64,000 nt of DNA from Roseitalea sp. (GCA_017642895.1 JAEPON010000005.1:248001-312000); one strand, 5' to 3'; shown: positions 29,248 through 37,215, numbered from the stretch's first letter. Program-made: numbers and translations. Notes: generated by a model not told the origin, from the letters alone.

Positions 29248-30507
29248 ATGCGAGACGAGGCCATGCCGGAGGCCGTCGCTCGGCGCTCCGCCACCCGGCG
29301 GGCGGATATCCCTCCGATCCGCACGCTGCAGGTTGTTCTCAAGGTGGCGGAGCGCTGCAACATCAATTGCAGCTATTGCTACTATTTCAACATGGGCGAG
29401 ACGTCCGCGCTGGACCGACCCGCCCTGATCAATCTTGAGACGGTTGGTGCGTTGGCCCGCTGGATCAGGGACGGCTGCGCTGAACTGGGCATCGAACGCG
29501 TCTCGATCTCGTTTCATGGCGGCGAACCACTGCTGCTCAAGCCGGCGCGCTTTTCGGCGGCATGCGCGCTGTTGCGCGAAACGATCGGACCCGTCGCCGA
29601 CGTGTCGTTCGCGGTGCAGACGAACGGCACGATCATCAGCAAGGCATGGCTTGACCTGTTCAAGACCCATCGCGTGCATGTGGGCGTGAGCATCGATGGC
29701 GACCGGACGGCCAATGACCGGTTCCGGCTGGGCAAGGACGGCGGCTCGACGTTCAAGAAAGTCGAGGATACGATCCGGCGGCTGGTCGACTGGTCGGGCG
29801 GTGACCAGGCGCTTGGCCCGTCGACGATTTCCGTGCTCGACCACCGCAACGATTATGGCGCGGTCTACCGCTATTTGCGGTCGCTGGGCATCATCAATAT
29901 GAGCTTTCTTCTGCCGGATCGCAGCCATGATCACGGCTTCGGAGCCCATGAAGGCGATGCGGAAGCCTATGGACGCTGCCTGTCGGACCTGTTCACGGCG
30001 TGGTTCGTCGAGGACGATCCGGACGTCAATGTCCGGCAGATCAAGGAGGTCGTCAGCCACTTCCGCAACACCGGAACGCCTGTTGCCGACCCGCCGGCGG
30101 CCAACGACATGATTGCCTATCAGATCATCGTCGCGCAGAGCGACGGAACCGTGTCCGTCAACGATTCACTGATCCCGGCGCTCGACTGGTTCAAGGGCAC
30201 ACCGCGCATTGCCATCGCAGACCGCTCAATGCCCGACTTTCTTGCCAATCAGGTGTTCGGCGACATCAGGCGCGCCGGCGACAGCATCGCCACCGCCTGC
30301 CGATCGTGCGACTGGCGCGGTCTTTGCCGCAGCGGCGATCTGGAAAACCGCTACGCGGCCGCCAACGGGTTCGACAATCCGTCCGTCTATTGCGCCGGCT
30401 ACAAGACCTATTACGAGACGGTTTGCGGCACGCTGCTCGCCAACAATTATCCGGCCGAACTGCTCGAGGAGCGGCTCAGCCGAACGTTGGACACCGTTGC
30501 CGCCTGA
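29248..30507 (+). CDS. radical SAM/SPASM peptide maturase (FxsB/GrrM-like)
   Basis: 419 residues. The radical SAM motif Cys37-x3-Cys41-x2-Cys44 lies in RCNINCSYCYYF, and the SAM-binding GGEP is at residues 91-94. The C-terminal SPASM region has Cys351-x2-Cys354-x5-Cys360, then Cys382 in NPSVYC and Cys393. The usual first auxiliary cysteine pair is missing, and that stretch reads SVNDSL, as I recall for FxsB/GrrM-type cyclophane synthases. It should crosslink the peptide encoded 12 nt upstream. A second ATG at 29263 has a better ribosome-binding site (GACGAGG) and may be the true start. No protease, transporter or separate recognition protein lies next to it. Confidence 0.85.
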   Translation: MRDEAMPEAVARRSATRRADIPPIRTLQVVLKVAERCNINCSYCYYFNMGETSALDRPALINLETVGALARWIRDGCAELGIERVSISFHGGEPLLLKPARFSAACALLRETIGPVADVSFAVQTNGTIISKAWLDLFKTHRVHVGVSIDGDRTANDRFRLGKDGGSTFKKVEDTIRRLVDWSGGDQALGPSTISVLDHRNDYGAVYRYLRSLGIINMSFLLPDRSHDHGFGAHEGDAEAYGRCLSDLFTAWFVEDDPDVNVRQIKEVVSHFRNTGTPVADPPAANDMIAYQIIVAQSDGTVSVNDSLIPALDWFKGTPRIAIADRSMPDFLANQVFGDIRRAGDSIATACRSCDWRGLCRSGDLENRYAAANGFDNPSVYCAGYKTYYETVCGTLLANNYPAELLEERLSRTLDTVAA

Positions 30508-30661
30508 CCGCGTTGATCAACTGCCTTCACCGACCGGAACGATTGCCGGCGATGCGGACGGGGCCCAGCTTGACAGGGGCTGGCCTGCGGACGTGCGCAC
30601 GATCGCATCGAACTCGGCCCCCGCTTCGTGCATTCCGGCACATCGCTAACGGGCATGGAGG

Positions 30662-30689
30662 CCGGTGTCAAAGCGCCACCGGACACCGG
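30662..30689. terminator. hairpin between the maturase and YgjP-like genes
   Basis: CCGGTGTC and GACACCGG form an 8-bp perfect stem with a 12-nt loop, directly before the stop codon of the convergent metallopeptidase gene. No T-run accompanies it, so termination is only suggested by position. The rest of the 183-bp gap shows no gene. Confidence 0.35.
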
Positions 30690-30690
30690 A

Positions 30691-31479
30691 TCAGAACACG
30701 ATCGATTGCAGCTTGGTGCCGTTGCGCTTGAGCCAGGCCTTGCAGCGTTTCGTGTCCGGGCAGAGTTGCTCGCACAGCGCCCAGAAGCGCGGGCCATGGT
30801 TCATTTCGCGCAGATGCGCCACCTCGTGCGCGACCAGATAGTCGATCACCGCCGGAGGTGCCATGGCGATGCGCCAGGAAAAGGACAGATTGCCCTCGGA
30901 CGAGCATGATCCCCAGCGGCTGACCGTGTCCTTGAACCGGATGGAGCCCGCCGGCCGGCCGACCGTGGCAGCGTGACGCGCCACCAGCGGCTCGATGCGA
31001 GCACGCGCGGTCTTCTTCAGAAAGTCGGCGACACGGCGCGGCAGATGTTCCGGCGCGCCGAAGACGACCAGTTGAGGACCGTTTTCGCCATCCTCGATGC
31101 GCGTCATGCCGCGGCCGGGACGATGGACGATCAGATGGTTGACGCCAAGCACCGGCAGCCTGATGCCCGGCCGCACCAGCGGCTGGTCGGGCATTTTGGC
31201 GATCTTGCCGGCGAGCCAGCCTTCGTGACGCGCGAGAAACCCGTCAATTTCCGCCTGCGCCATGCCGGGCGGGACAGTCACCTTGAGCCCGCGATCACCG
31301 GGCTGGATGCGCAGGGTCAGCCGCTTGGCGCGCGGGTTCTCGACGATAGAAAGCGGCAGCGTCCGGCCAGCCACCCGGTGACTGTCCGGACGCTGTTCGG
31401 GTTGGCGTTGCGCGCGCGTCAGGCCGAAAACCATGGGGTGTTCATAGCGTGATTCGGCGGCGCGCCCAGAGCGATTCAT
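30691..31479 (-). CDS. YgjP/SprT-like zinc metallopeptidase (DUF45)
   Basis: 262 residues of the YgjP-like (WLM/DUF45) family. The core reads VSRWGSCSSEGNLSFSWRI, followed by the zinc motif in VAHEVAHLREMNHG, with His-Glu-x2-His and a third His in the NHG turn. Physiological substrates are unknown for most members. The first ATG at 31479 is used; another at 31434 would remove 15 residues. It is convergent with the radical SAM gene. The gap of 136 bp upstream holds only a hairpin. Confidence 0.88.
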   Translation of the reverse strand: MNRSGRAAESRYEHPMVFGLTRAQRQPEQRPDSHRVAGRTLPLSIVENPRAKRLTLRIQPGDRGLKVTVPPGMAQAEIDGFLARHEGWLAGKIAKMPDQPLVRPGIRLPVLGVNHLIVHRPGRGMTRIEDGENGPQLVVFGAPEHLPRRVADFLKKTARARIEPLVARHAATVGRPAGSIRFKDTVSRWGSCSSEGNLSFSWRIAMAPPAVIDYLVAHEVAHLREMNHGPRFWALCEQLCPDTKRCKAWLKRNGTKLQSIVF

Positions 31480-31578
31480 CTTTGGCCGGATCGCTCCAAC
31501 AGCAAAACCGGACCTGCGCGATGCAGCTCCGGTCGGCCAGCGAACACCGGGGCACGTCCCGACGTCGCGGTGGATGTG

Positions 31579-31604
31579 CCGGCGCCATCATCGACGGCGC
31601 CCGG
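31579..31604 (-). terminator. hairpin after the DUF2852 gene
   Basis: CCGGCGCC pairs with GGCGCC(c)GG across a 9-nt loop with one bulged C, 12 nt beyond the stop of the minus-strand DUF2852 gene. There is no T-run, so a weak or rho-assisted terminator is possible. Confidence 0.35.
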
Positions 31605-31615
31605 TCCTTTGCATG

Positions 31616-32077
31616 TCAGCTCTCGTCGGAGCCCTTGACGTTGGGCACCGAGGTGCCCTTGGCGCCATTGCCGGCGTCGGCGTCCATGTTGCGGTTGCGT
31701 GCGGCCATGAACTTGTCGAATTGCTTCTGGTCCTTGGCACGGCGCAATTCGCGCAGATAGTCGTCGAACTCCTGACGCATTTCGTCGAGCTTGCGGCGCT
31801 CTTCCTCGATGCGCTTGAGTTCGGCATCGCGCCAGTCGTCAAAGGCAACATTGCCGGTGCGCGGCGCCATGTTGGCCGAGCGGCCGCAGCGGCCCCAATT
31901 GCGGGACATGGCATCGGTGGCGCGGTTCACGTCACCCTTCCAGCCATCCAGCCGGTCACCCCAGAGAATGTAAGCCAGCATCGCCAGGCCCAGCGGCCAG
32001 AAGACGATGAAGCCCAGCACCATCAGGCCGATGGTCGCCGGCGTCCATGCGGGACGGATCAAGGCAGTCTGTGTCAT
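31616..32077 (-). CDS. DUF2852 membrane protein
   Basis: 153 residues. A single membrane segment lies near residues 14-38 (IGLMVLGFIVFWPLGLAM, then AYILWGD). A long charged coiled-coil follows (residues about 85-130, rich in Glu, Arg and Lys), with a Gly/Ser-rich tail. This matches DUF2852, a family of unknown function common in Hyphomicrobiales. AAAGGGGTG precedes the start. Confidence 0.85.
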   Translation of the reverse strand: MTQTALIRPAWTPATIGLMVLGFIVFWPLGLAMLAYILWGDRLDGWKGDVNRATDAMSRNWGRCGRSANMAPRTGNVAFDDWRDAELKRIEEERRKLDEMRQEFDDYLRELRRAKDQKQFDKFMAARNRNMDADAGNGAKGTSVPNVKGSDES

Positions 32078-32202
32078 GTGTGAACACCCCTTTTTGCTTG
32101 GCGATGAAGGCTCGCCACGGTTTTGAGGTGGTAACCGAATGGCCGCTCTGCAAGCGCTTTCGGTCGCTTTTTCGGCGCATCAGCATTAAATTTTGTTCAG
32201 AT

Positions 32203-33345
32203 TCAGCGCTTTGCCAGCGCCAGAAAATGAACGGCAAGGCCCAGCATGAGCCCCCAAAAGGCGGCGCCGATGCCAAAGAAGACGATGCCGGAAGCGGTGA
32301 TGGCAAAGGTCGTCATCGCAGGTATGCGGTCGCGTTCCTCGGCAACGGCTATGCGGGTCGAGTTGGCCAGGGGCCCGAGCAGCGCGATGCCCAGAACGAG
32401 CGCGATCAGCGAACCGGGCAGCACGGAGACCAGCCCGACAAAGGACGCGCCGAAGAGCGCAAAGACACAATAGATCAGGCCGTACCAAATGCCGGTGACC
32501 CAGCGCTTCTGCGGATCGGGATGCGCGTCCTCGCCGGTGCAGATCGCCGCTGTGACGGCGGCGAGATTGGTTGATGAAGCGCCCAAAAAACCGGTTAAGG
32601 TCGAAAAGACGCCGGTGACGGCGATGACCGGCCCCGCCGGCGGGCGATAGCCGTCGGCACGGAGCACAGCGAGACCGGGCAGGTTCTGCGAAGCCATGGT
32701 GACGATGTAGAGCGGCACGGCCAGGCCAAAGAAGGAGCCGACCGAAATCTCCGGCATGACGAAGGTCAGCGACGAGGTTTCTATGGCGATATCGCCCTCG
32801 GCCATACCGCCGAGCAATGCCCAGGCAACGCCGGCGAACAGCACGCCGATGACCGCCAGTTGCGCATCATACGTCCTCAACACAAAAAAGCCGGCCGCCA
32901 GCGGCAATATGAAGGCTGGATCGATGGTGGCGGCCTGCGCGCCGGCAACCACAAAAGGCAAGAGGATGCCGCCGAGCATGCCCGCCGAGATCGCGCCCGG
33001 TATGGCCTCGACCAGCCGCATCAACGGCCGGAACAGGCCGGTGGCGATGGTCAACAGCCCCGAGGCAATGAAGGCACCGACCGCTTCGTTCATCGAATAA
33101 CCGCTGCTTGCCGTGACCAGCGCAAGGCCGGCGATCGACCATGCGGCGATGATCGGCATGCGGAACCAGATGGTCAGGATCAGGGTTTCGATGGCCACGG
33201 CGATGCCGATCGCCGTGATCCAGCTTGCGGTCTGGGCTTCCGTGGCGCCGACCGACTGCGCGGCGCCAAGCACCAGCGCCATGGTGCCGCCGAAACCGAC
33301 AAAGGAGGCGACGAGCGCCGCCGAAAGGGCCGAAAGGCGGAACAT
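32203..33345 (-). CDS. BenE-family (benzoate/H+ symporter-like) membrane transporter
   Basis: 380 residues, almost entirely hydrophobic with about 11-12 membrane segments. It has GGTMALVLGAAQSVGATEAQTASWI near the N-terminus in two adjoining parts and the central SQNLPGLAVLRADGY, both characteristic of BenE. BenE members are annotated as benzoate importers, but no aromatic-degradation gene is near, so the substrate is open. The ATG at 33345 lies 2 nt after the upstream hydrolase stop, so the two are likely one operon. Confidence 0.88.
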   Translation of the reverse strand: MFRLSALSAALVASFVGFGGTMALVLGAAQSVGATEAQTASWITAIGIAVAIETLILTIWFRMPIIAAWSIAGLALVTASSGYSMNEAVGAFIASGLLTIATGLFRPLMRLVEAIPGAISAGMLGGILLPFVVAGAQAATIDPAFILPLAAGFFVLRTYDAQLAVIGVLFAGVAWALLGGMAEGDIAIETSSLTFVMPEISVGSFFGLAVPLYIVTMASQNLPGLAVLRADGYRPPAGPVIAVTGVFSTLTGFLGASSTNLAAVTAAICTGEDAHPDPQKRWVTGIWYGLIYCVFALFGASFVGLVSVLPGSLIALVLGIALLGPLANSTRIAVAEERDRIPAMTTFAITASGIVFFGIGAAFWGLMLGLAVHFLALAKR

Positions 33346-33347
33346 GA

Positions 33348-34133
33348 TCAGACGATGCCGCCCTCCCGGCTGCCCGCTCGGTCGACAAGCGCGCCGGCGG
33401 CATCGAGCAAAAGCGCGATGTCCTGTGGCCGCGACAGGCGATGGTCGCCATCCTTGATATAGGTGATGACGGCGTCGTCCTTGGACAGAAGCTCGAACAG
33501 GCGTTGCGCGTGCTGCCAGGGCACGTCGGGATCGGCCTGGCCCTGGATGATGCGCACCGGGCAATGGGTGTCGATCGGCCCGGTCATGACGCGGTTGTTG
33601 CGGCCATCCTCGAACAATTCCCGAGTGAAGATGTTCGGCTCGGGTCCGTAGGGCGTCGGCTCGGCGAAAAAACCCTGCTCCTGAAGATCGCGCTTTTGCG
33701 TTTTCGTCAGCTTGGGTTCGTGCAACTCGCTGGTGAAATCAGGCGCCGGCGCCAAAAGCAGAAGTCCGGCGATGGGGTCGCCGACGCCGCCCCTGTTGAG
33801 TTCGGCGACCATGCGCAGCGCGATCCACGCGCCCATCGACGAGCCGACGAGGATAAGCGGCGGAGCACAGACTTCATCCACCACGGCGAGTGCCTCGCCG
33901 AGCCAGCGCGAAATGGTGCCGGCACGGAAGTCGCCGCCCGACCGGCCATGGCCGGAATAGTCGAACCGCGTGCAGGCCAAGGCATGTTCACCGCACCAGC
34001 GATCCAGTTCCACGGCCTTCGTGCCGTCCATGTCCGAGCGATAGCCGCCGAGCCAGACGAAATTCGGTGCACCGCCGGCTCGGTGACACACGGCGATTTC
34101 GGCACCGTTCACGGTCAGCGATTGTTCGTCCAT
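33348..34133 (-). CDS. alpha/beta hydrolase, ABHD10-like
   Basis: 261 residues. The nucleophile elbow is GSSMGAW, and the oxyanion region FVWLGGYRSDMDGTKA near the N-terminus resembles palmitoyl-thioesterase ABHD10-type enzymes. DYSGHGRSGG follows. The acid Asp lies in GQADPDVPW and the catalytic His in KDGDHRLSRP. The start ATG at 34133 is seven nt after GGAGG; the two earlier ATG codons sit on or before that ribosome-binding site. It is upstream of and coupled to the BenE-like gene. Substrate unknown. Confidence 0.85.
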   Translation of the reverse strand: MDEQSLTVNGAEIAVCHRAGGAPNFVWLGGYRSDMDGTKAVELDRWCGEHALACTRFDYSGHGRSGGDFRAGTISRWLGEALAVVDEVCAPPLILVGSSMGAWIALRMVAELNRGGVGDPIAGLLLLAPAPDFTSELHEPKLTKTQKRDLQEQGFFAEPTPYGPEPNIFTRELFEDGRNNRVMTGPIDTHCPVRIIQGQADPDVPWQHAQRLFELLSKDDAVITYIKDGDHRLSRPQDIALLLDAAGALVDRAGSREGGIV

Positions 34134-34345
34134 GGTCATCCCTCCGGCGATCTGCCGCCTTATGCGGGGTTGCATCGGACCTGTGAAGCCATCACATGAT
34201 CAAAAGCGTTCCGGAGGCCCGATTCGATCAGCCGCCCAAAGCAGGTGATTTGCGGACACGTTCATGCTATGGACCTGCCGTCCGCAGGCCGGCCAGCCGG
34301 ATCGGACCACGAACCCTTCCGGTCAATGTCAAGGAGATTACGACC

Positions 34346-34882
34346 ATTCGCAGACCATTCAGAGCGCCACCGCCGCAAAAATCCGGCCCGCCAGCCAATG
34401 ACGACATTCGCGATCCCGAAGTGCAGCTCATCGACGCCGACGGCGAGAACAGGGGCGTCACCGACACGCGCGACGCCCGGCGCATGGCCGAAGATGCCGG
34501 CCTCGATCTCGTCCTGATCTCGCCCAACGCCAAGCCGCCGGTCGCCAAGATCCTTGATCTGGGCAAGCTGAAATATGAGCAGCAGAAGAAGGCGGCGGCC
34601 GCGCGCAAGAAGCAGAAAACCGTCGAGGTCAAGGAAGTGAAGATGCGGCCGAACATCGACACCCACGATTACGAGGTGAAGATGAAGGCGGTGAAGCGAT
34701 TCTTCGAGGACGGCGACAAGGTCAAGGTCACGCTGCGCTTCCGCGGCCGTGAAATGGCGCACCAGCAACTCGGCATGCAGCTTCTGCAACGTGTCCGCGA
34801 GGAAGTCGGCGAGATTTCCAAGGTCGAAGCCGAACCCAAGCTTGAAGGCCGCCAGATGATGATGGTGCTGGCGCCCAAATAG
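34346..34882 (+). CDS. infC: translation initiation factor IF-3, AUU start
   Basis: 178 residues with the N-domain [12 protein letters not shown] ... [15 protein letters not shown], the Lys-rich linker [12 protein letters not shown] and the C-domain [12 protein letters not shown] ... [12 protein letters not shown]. The frame has no suitable ATG near the conserved N-terminus. AAGGAG (34331-34336) is followed nine nt later by ATT, giving (M)RRPFRAPPP, which matches rhizobial IF-3 N-termini. An AUU start is the known autoregulatory device of infC, because IF-3 itself discriminates against it. An ATG far upstream (34196) would add 50 unconserved residues. Confidence 0.93.
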   Translation: MRRPFRAPPPQKSGPPANDDIRDPEVQLIDADGENRGVTDTRDARRMAEDAGLDLVLISPNAKPPVAKILDLGKLKYEQQKKAAAARKKQKTVEVKEVKMRPNIDTHDYEVKMKAVKRFFEDGDKVKVTLRFRGREMAHQQLGMQLLQRVREEVGEISKVEAEPKLEGRQMMMVLAPK

Positions 34883-34917
34883 GCGCCGCGCCACGCCGAA
34901 GCGGGCCTATTTTTTTG
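34877..34917. terminator. bidirectional terminator containing both infC and TfoX-like stops
   Basis: AAATAGGC (34877-34884) and GCCTATTT (34905-34912) form the outer stem, and CCGC/GCGG extends it inwards. A T-run follows at 34910-34916. The UAG stop of infC is in one arm and the UAG of the convergent gene is in the other. Confidence 0.75.
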
Positions 34918-35239
34918 CTCCAGTGAAGCGGTAGGCCGCTTCGGCAAGCTCCTTCATCTGCGTCGCGTCAACGCCGTCCAGAACAATCCATTCCCGCATC
35001 GTCCGCTTGCCGACGACCAGCCTGTTTCCCTTGCCGGCCTGTTCCAGCGCATCGACATTTTCGACGGGCAATTTGAGAACCAGCCCTTCCGGCGACGGGT
35101 AGGCAAAGCTCTTGCCGTGGATCTGCAGCGCTTCCGATTTCAGCATCTTTTTGAGACCGACACCGGGCGTTTCGGCAAAGGCGCTTACAAGCTCGGCGAA
35201 AAGCCTATCGATGGCAGTTTCACCCGGCTCCGCCGCCAT
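34907..35239 (-). CDS. small TfoX-like protein
   Basis: 110 residues. The pattern VGLKKMLKSEALQIHGKSFAY followed by a Val/Leu core and WIVLDGVD resembles the TfoX N-terminal domain or the related MmcQ/YjbR-like fold; I am not certain which. No catalytic motif is visible. The ATG at 35239 shares one base with the stop of the upstream methyltransferase (TGATG), so they are translationally coupled. A GTG at 35248 is an alternative start. Confidence 0.7.
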   Translation of the reverse strand: MAAEPGETAIDRLFAELVSAFAETPGVGLKKMLKSEALQIHGKSFAYPSPEGLVLKLPVENVDALEQAGKGNRLVVGKRTMREWIVLDGVDATQMKELAEAAYRFTGAKK

Positions 35240-35868
35240 CACACGCACTTGGCGATGATGACCCAGCCCGTCAGACCGGTGCCGACAATGTGCTCGCCAT
35301 GTTCGTCATGGCGTTCGGCCAGCAGACCGGCCGCCTCGAGCGCGTCGAGCTTGCCGGTCAGCACGCCGGCGCGATAGAAATTGTCGTTGAGCCCGATCAC
35401 CAGATATCCACCGGGACGGATCACCCGCACGATCTCGTCGACCGCGTCGGGCTTCACATGGGCTGTCGTGAAGACGCCGACGCAGGTCGCCGCATCGTAT
35501 GCGCCATCAGGGGCGTCGATCGGTGGCCGGTTGAGATCGGCCTCGAACAGCCGGCGATAGATGCCGGCCTGTTCGGCCTTCTTCAGCATGCCGGTGGAGA
35601 AGTCGCAGCCATCGACGGTGTCAAAGCCCGCATCGTGCAAAGCGATTCCCGAAAGGCCCGACCCGCAGCCGACATCGAGTACAGAGACGCCTGGAGCCGG
35701 CGCAAGCCGATCGGCAAGGGCCTTTGCACTGCGCGCCGGCTGGCGGTATTCGTTCTCGCCCAGCTCGTCGTCGTAAACCTCCGCCCAGCGGTCGTAGAGC
35801 GCTTTGGTTTCCTCGTCGGTCCTGACCGTGTAGGCCTTGTCCAGAAAGCGTTCGGGCTCGTTCGTCAT
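35239..35868 (-). CDS. class I SAM-dependent methyltransferase
   Basis: 209 residues. SAM-binding motif I is VLDVGCGSGLSG (about residue 63), followed by DGCDFSTGML and the post-motif IRPGGYLVIGLND. The N-terminal YDRWAEVYDDEL resembles WBSCR27/Mtf-type small-molecule or protein methyltransferases. The substrate cannot be told. It is divergent from rpmI and forms a two-gene unit with the TfoX-like gene. Confidence 0.88.
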   Translation of the reverse strand: MTNEPERFLDKAYTVRTDEETKALYDRWAEVYDDELGENEYRQPARSAKALADRLAPAPGVSVLDVGCGSGLSGIALHDAGFDTVDGCDFSTGMLKKAEQAGIYRRLFEADLNRPPIDAPDGAYDAATCVGVFTTAHVKPDAVDEIVRVIRPGGYLVIGLNDNFYRAGVLTGKLDALEAAGLLAERHDEHGEHIVGTGLTGWVIIAKCV

Positions 35869-35894
35869 CGCAGGCTCCTCTCCATGGCCAAGGC

Positions 35895-35923
35895 TTGCAT
35901 CCCTGATGGTTTAAGTCTATAGG
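35895..35923 (+). promoter_or_regulatory. promoter of rpmI-rplT
   Basis: TTGCAT (35895-35900) and TATAGG (35918-35923) are separated by exactly 17 bp, a convincing housekeeping promoter. Transcription from it gives an rpmI leader of about 180 nt. Confidence 0.6.
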
Positions 35924-36030
35924 CGCGCGGTCCGAACCGTCCGGCAGGGCATGCCGTGGCGGTTCATGAATGCTGAACAGTCAGCACGTCATCGACAATC
36001 GAGCGAAGCGAGCAGCGATCAAGCGATCGC

Positions 36031-36078
36031 CGTCCGGCTTTCCGGACGCCCCCGCGGAGCGTTTGCCGCACGGCAAAC
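36031..36078 (+). promoter_or_regulatory. double-hairpin leader of rpmI-rplT
   Basis: Two perfect stem-loops sit in the rpmI leader: CGTCCGG/CCGGACG at 36031-36048 with a 4-nt loop, and GTTTGCC/GGCAAAC at 36061-36078 with a GCAC loop. They end 30 nt before rpmI. Neither has a T-run. Ribosomal-protein leaders commonly bind L20 for autoregulation, so a similar role is plausible but unproven. Confidence 0.45.
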
Positions 36079-36107
36079 TGGCGTGAACGCGAAAAATGGA
36101 GAGCAAA

Positions 36108-36308
36108 ATGCCCAAGATGAAGACGAAGGCTTCGGTCAAGAAGCGCTTCAAGACCACGGCCTCGGGCAAGGTCAAGGTTGCAGCCGCGGGCAAGCGCCAC
36201 GGCATGATCAAGCGGTCCAACAAGTTCATCCGCAATGCGCGCGGCACCATGGTGCTGTCCGAGCCGGATACGAAGATCGTCAAGAAATTCATGCCCTACG
36301 GCCTTTGA
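36108..36308 (+). CDS. rpmI: 50S ribosomal protein L35
   Basis: 66 residues, highly basic, with [14 protein letters not shown] at the N-terminus and the late segment typical of bL35. An upstream in-frame ATG at 36096 would add four residues; the ATG at 36108 has GGAGAG before it. rplT follows 33 nt later, the universal rpmI-rplT arrangement. Confidence 0.97.
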   Translation: MPKMKTKASVKKRFKTTASGKVKVAAAGKRHGMIKRSNKFIRNARGTMVLSEPDTKIVKKFMPYGL

Positions 36309-36341
36309 GCCGTCGCGAACCCGATTTGAGGAAGCACAAAA

Positions 36342-36743
36342 ATGGCACGTGTCAAACGCGGCGTGACCGCCCACGCCAAGCACAAGAAAGTCCTGAAGGC
36401 CGCCAAGGGCTATTATGGCCGGCGCAAGAACACCATCCGCATCGCCAAGCAGGCGGTGGAGAAGGCGGACCAGTATGCCTATCGCGACCGCAAGGTGCGC
36501 AAGCGCAATTTCCGCTCGCTCTGGATTCAGCGCATCAATGCCGCCGCGCGCGAGCACGGCCTGACCTATGGTCGTCTGATCGACGGGCTCACCAAGGCCG
36601 GCATCGAGATCGACCGCAAGGTCTTGTCGGACATGGCAATCCATGAGCCCGCCGCCTTTGCGGCCATCGCTGAAAAGGCAAAAGGCGAACTGGCGTATCT
36701 CAAGGACACAACGCCGAACGCCTATGAAGCCGCGATTGGCTGA
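36342..36743 (+). CDS. rplT: 50S ribosomal protein L20
   Basis: 133 residues, basic, with [33 protein letters not shown] and [19 protein letters not shown] as in bL20. L20 binds 23S rRNA early in assembly and, in many bacteria, represses its own operon. A strong terminator follows. Confidence 0.98.
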   Translation: MARVKRGVTAHAKHKKVLKAAKGYYGRRKNTIRIAKQAVEKADQYAYRDRKVRKRNFRSLWIQRINAAAREHGLTYGRLIDGLTKAGIEIDRKVLSDMAIHEPAAFAAIAEKAKGELAYLKDTTPNAYEAAIG

Positions 36744-36766
36744 GCGGGCGCAACGCACCGAACAAC

Positions 36767-36793
36767 AAGCCCGGCTCACAGCCGGGCTTTTTT
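36767..36793 (+). terminator. terminator of rpmI-rplT
   Basis: AAGCCCGGC/GCCGGGCTT, a perfect 9-bp stem with a TCACA loop and a six-T tail, 24 nt after the rplT stop. Confidence 0.92.
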
Positions 36794-36877
36794 GTTTCGC
36801 GCAACCGGCGACAAGTGTCATGCAACTGCATTGCCGCTCACCTATGGGGTTGCGCCCACCAGAATGAGGAGACCGCC

Positions 36878-37162
36878 ATGGCGCACTACCGAACCGTTGT
36901 CATCCATCCCGAGACCGGGGGTGAAGGCCGCTATGATTTCGAAGCGAGCGAAGGGCTGATGGACAAGTCCCCCGTCAAGGTGCTGCGGCATTTCATGGAG
37001 ATCGTCGACCGGCAGATCCTTCCCGCCGAGCATGTGGACTATGAACTCAATGCGGCGATGAAGAGCGACAATGGCAAGGTCGTGACCGGCATGGGCATCA
37101 TGATTCTCGACAAGGGCGCGCAACTGCCGTTCGTCGCGATGATCTCGGAACGGTCAGGCTAG
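36878..37162 (+). CDS. small conserved-looking protein of unknown function
   Basis: 94 residues, neutral, no signal peptide and no membrane segment. I do not recognise a family. The sequence has a mixed alpha/beta pattern: YRTVVIHPETGG at the start, a helical middle (VKVLRHFMEIVDRQI) and a Gly-rich strand region (VVTGMGIMILDKG). GAGGAG precedes the ATG. It has its own unit, flanked by the rplT terminator and by another terminator just before pheS. Codon use is like the neighbours, so it is probably a real gene. Confidence 0.75.
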   Translation: MAHYRTVVIHPETGGEGRYDFEASEGLMDKSPVKVLRHFMEIVDRQILPAEHVDYELNAAMKSDNGKVVTGMGIMILDKGAQLPFVAMISERSG

Positions 37163-37186
37163 GTCGTACACCGGCGCGCAGCGGGT

Positions 37187-37215
37187 GTGGACGCGCGCGA
37201 AATACCTGATATGAC
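37187..37215 (+). promoter_or_regulatory. candidate pheS promoter
   Basis: GTGGAC (37187-37192) and TATGAC (37210-37215) are 17 bp apart. The predicted start point would fall inside the terminator hairpin of the upstream gene, so pheS transcripts would carry only part of that stem. Confidence 0.4.

Noticed and set aside
30691..31479. YgjP-like metallopeptidase as the RiPP leader peptidase
   Set aside because: It is a zinc peptidase next to the cassette, but it is convergent, has its own context, and belongs to a widespread housekeeping-type family. Proximity alone is not enough.
35951..36646. 231-codon frame over the rpmI leader, rpmI and rplT
   Set aside because: It overlaps two ribosomal protein genes in another frame and has no family resemblance. 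The true genes are rpmI and rplT.
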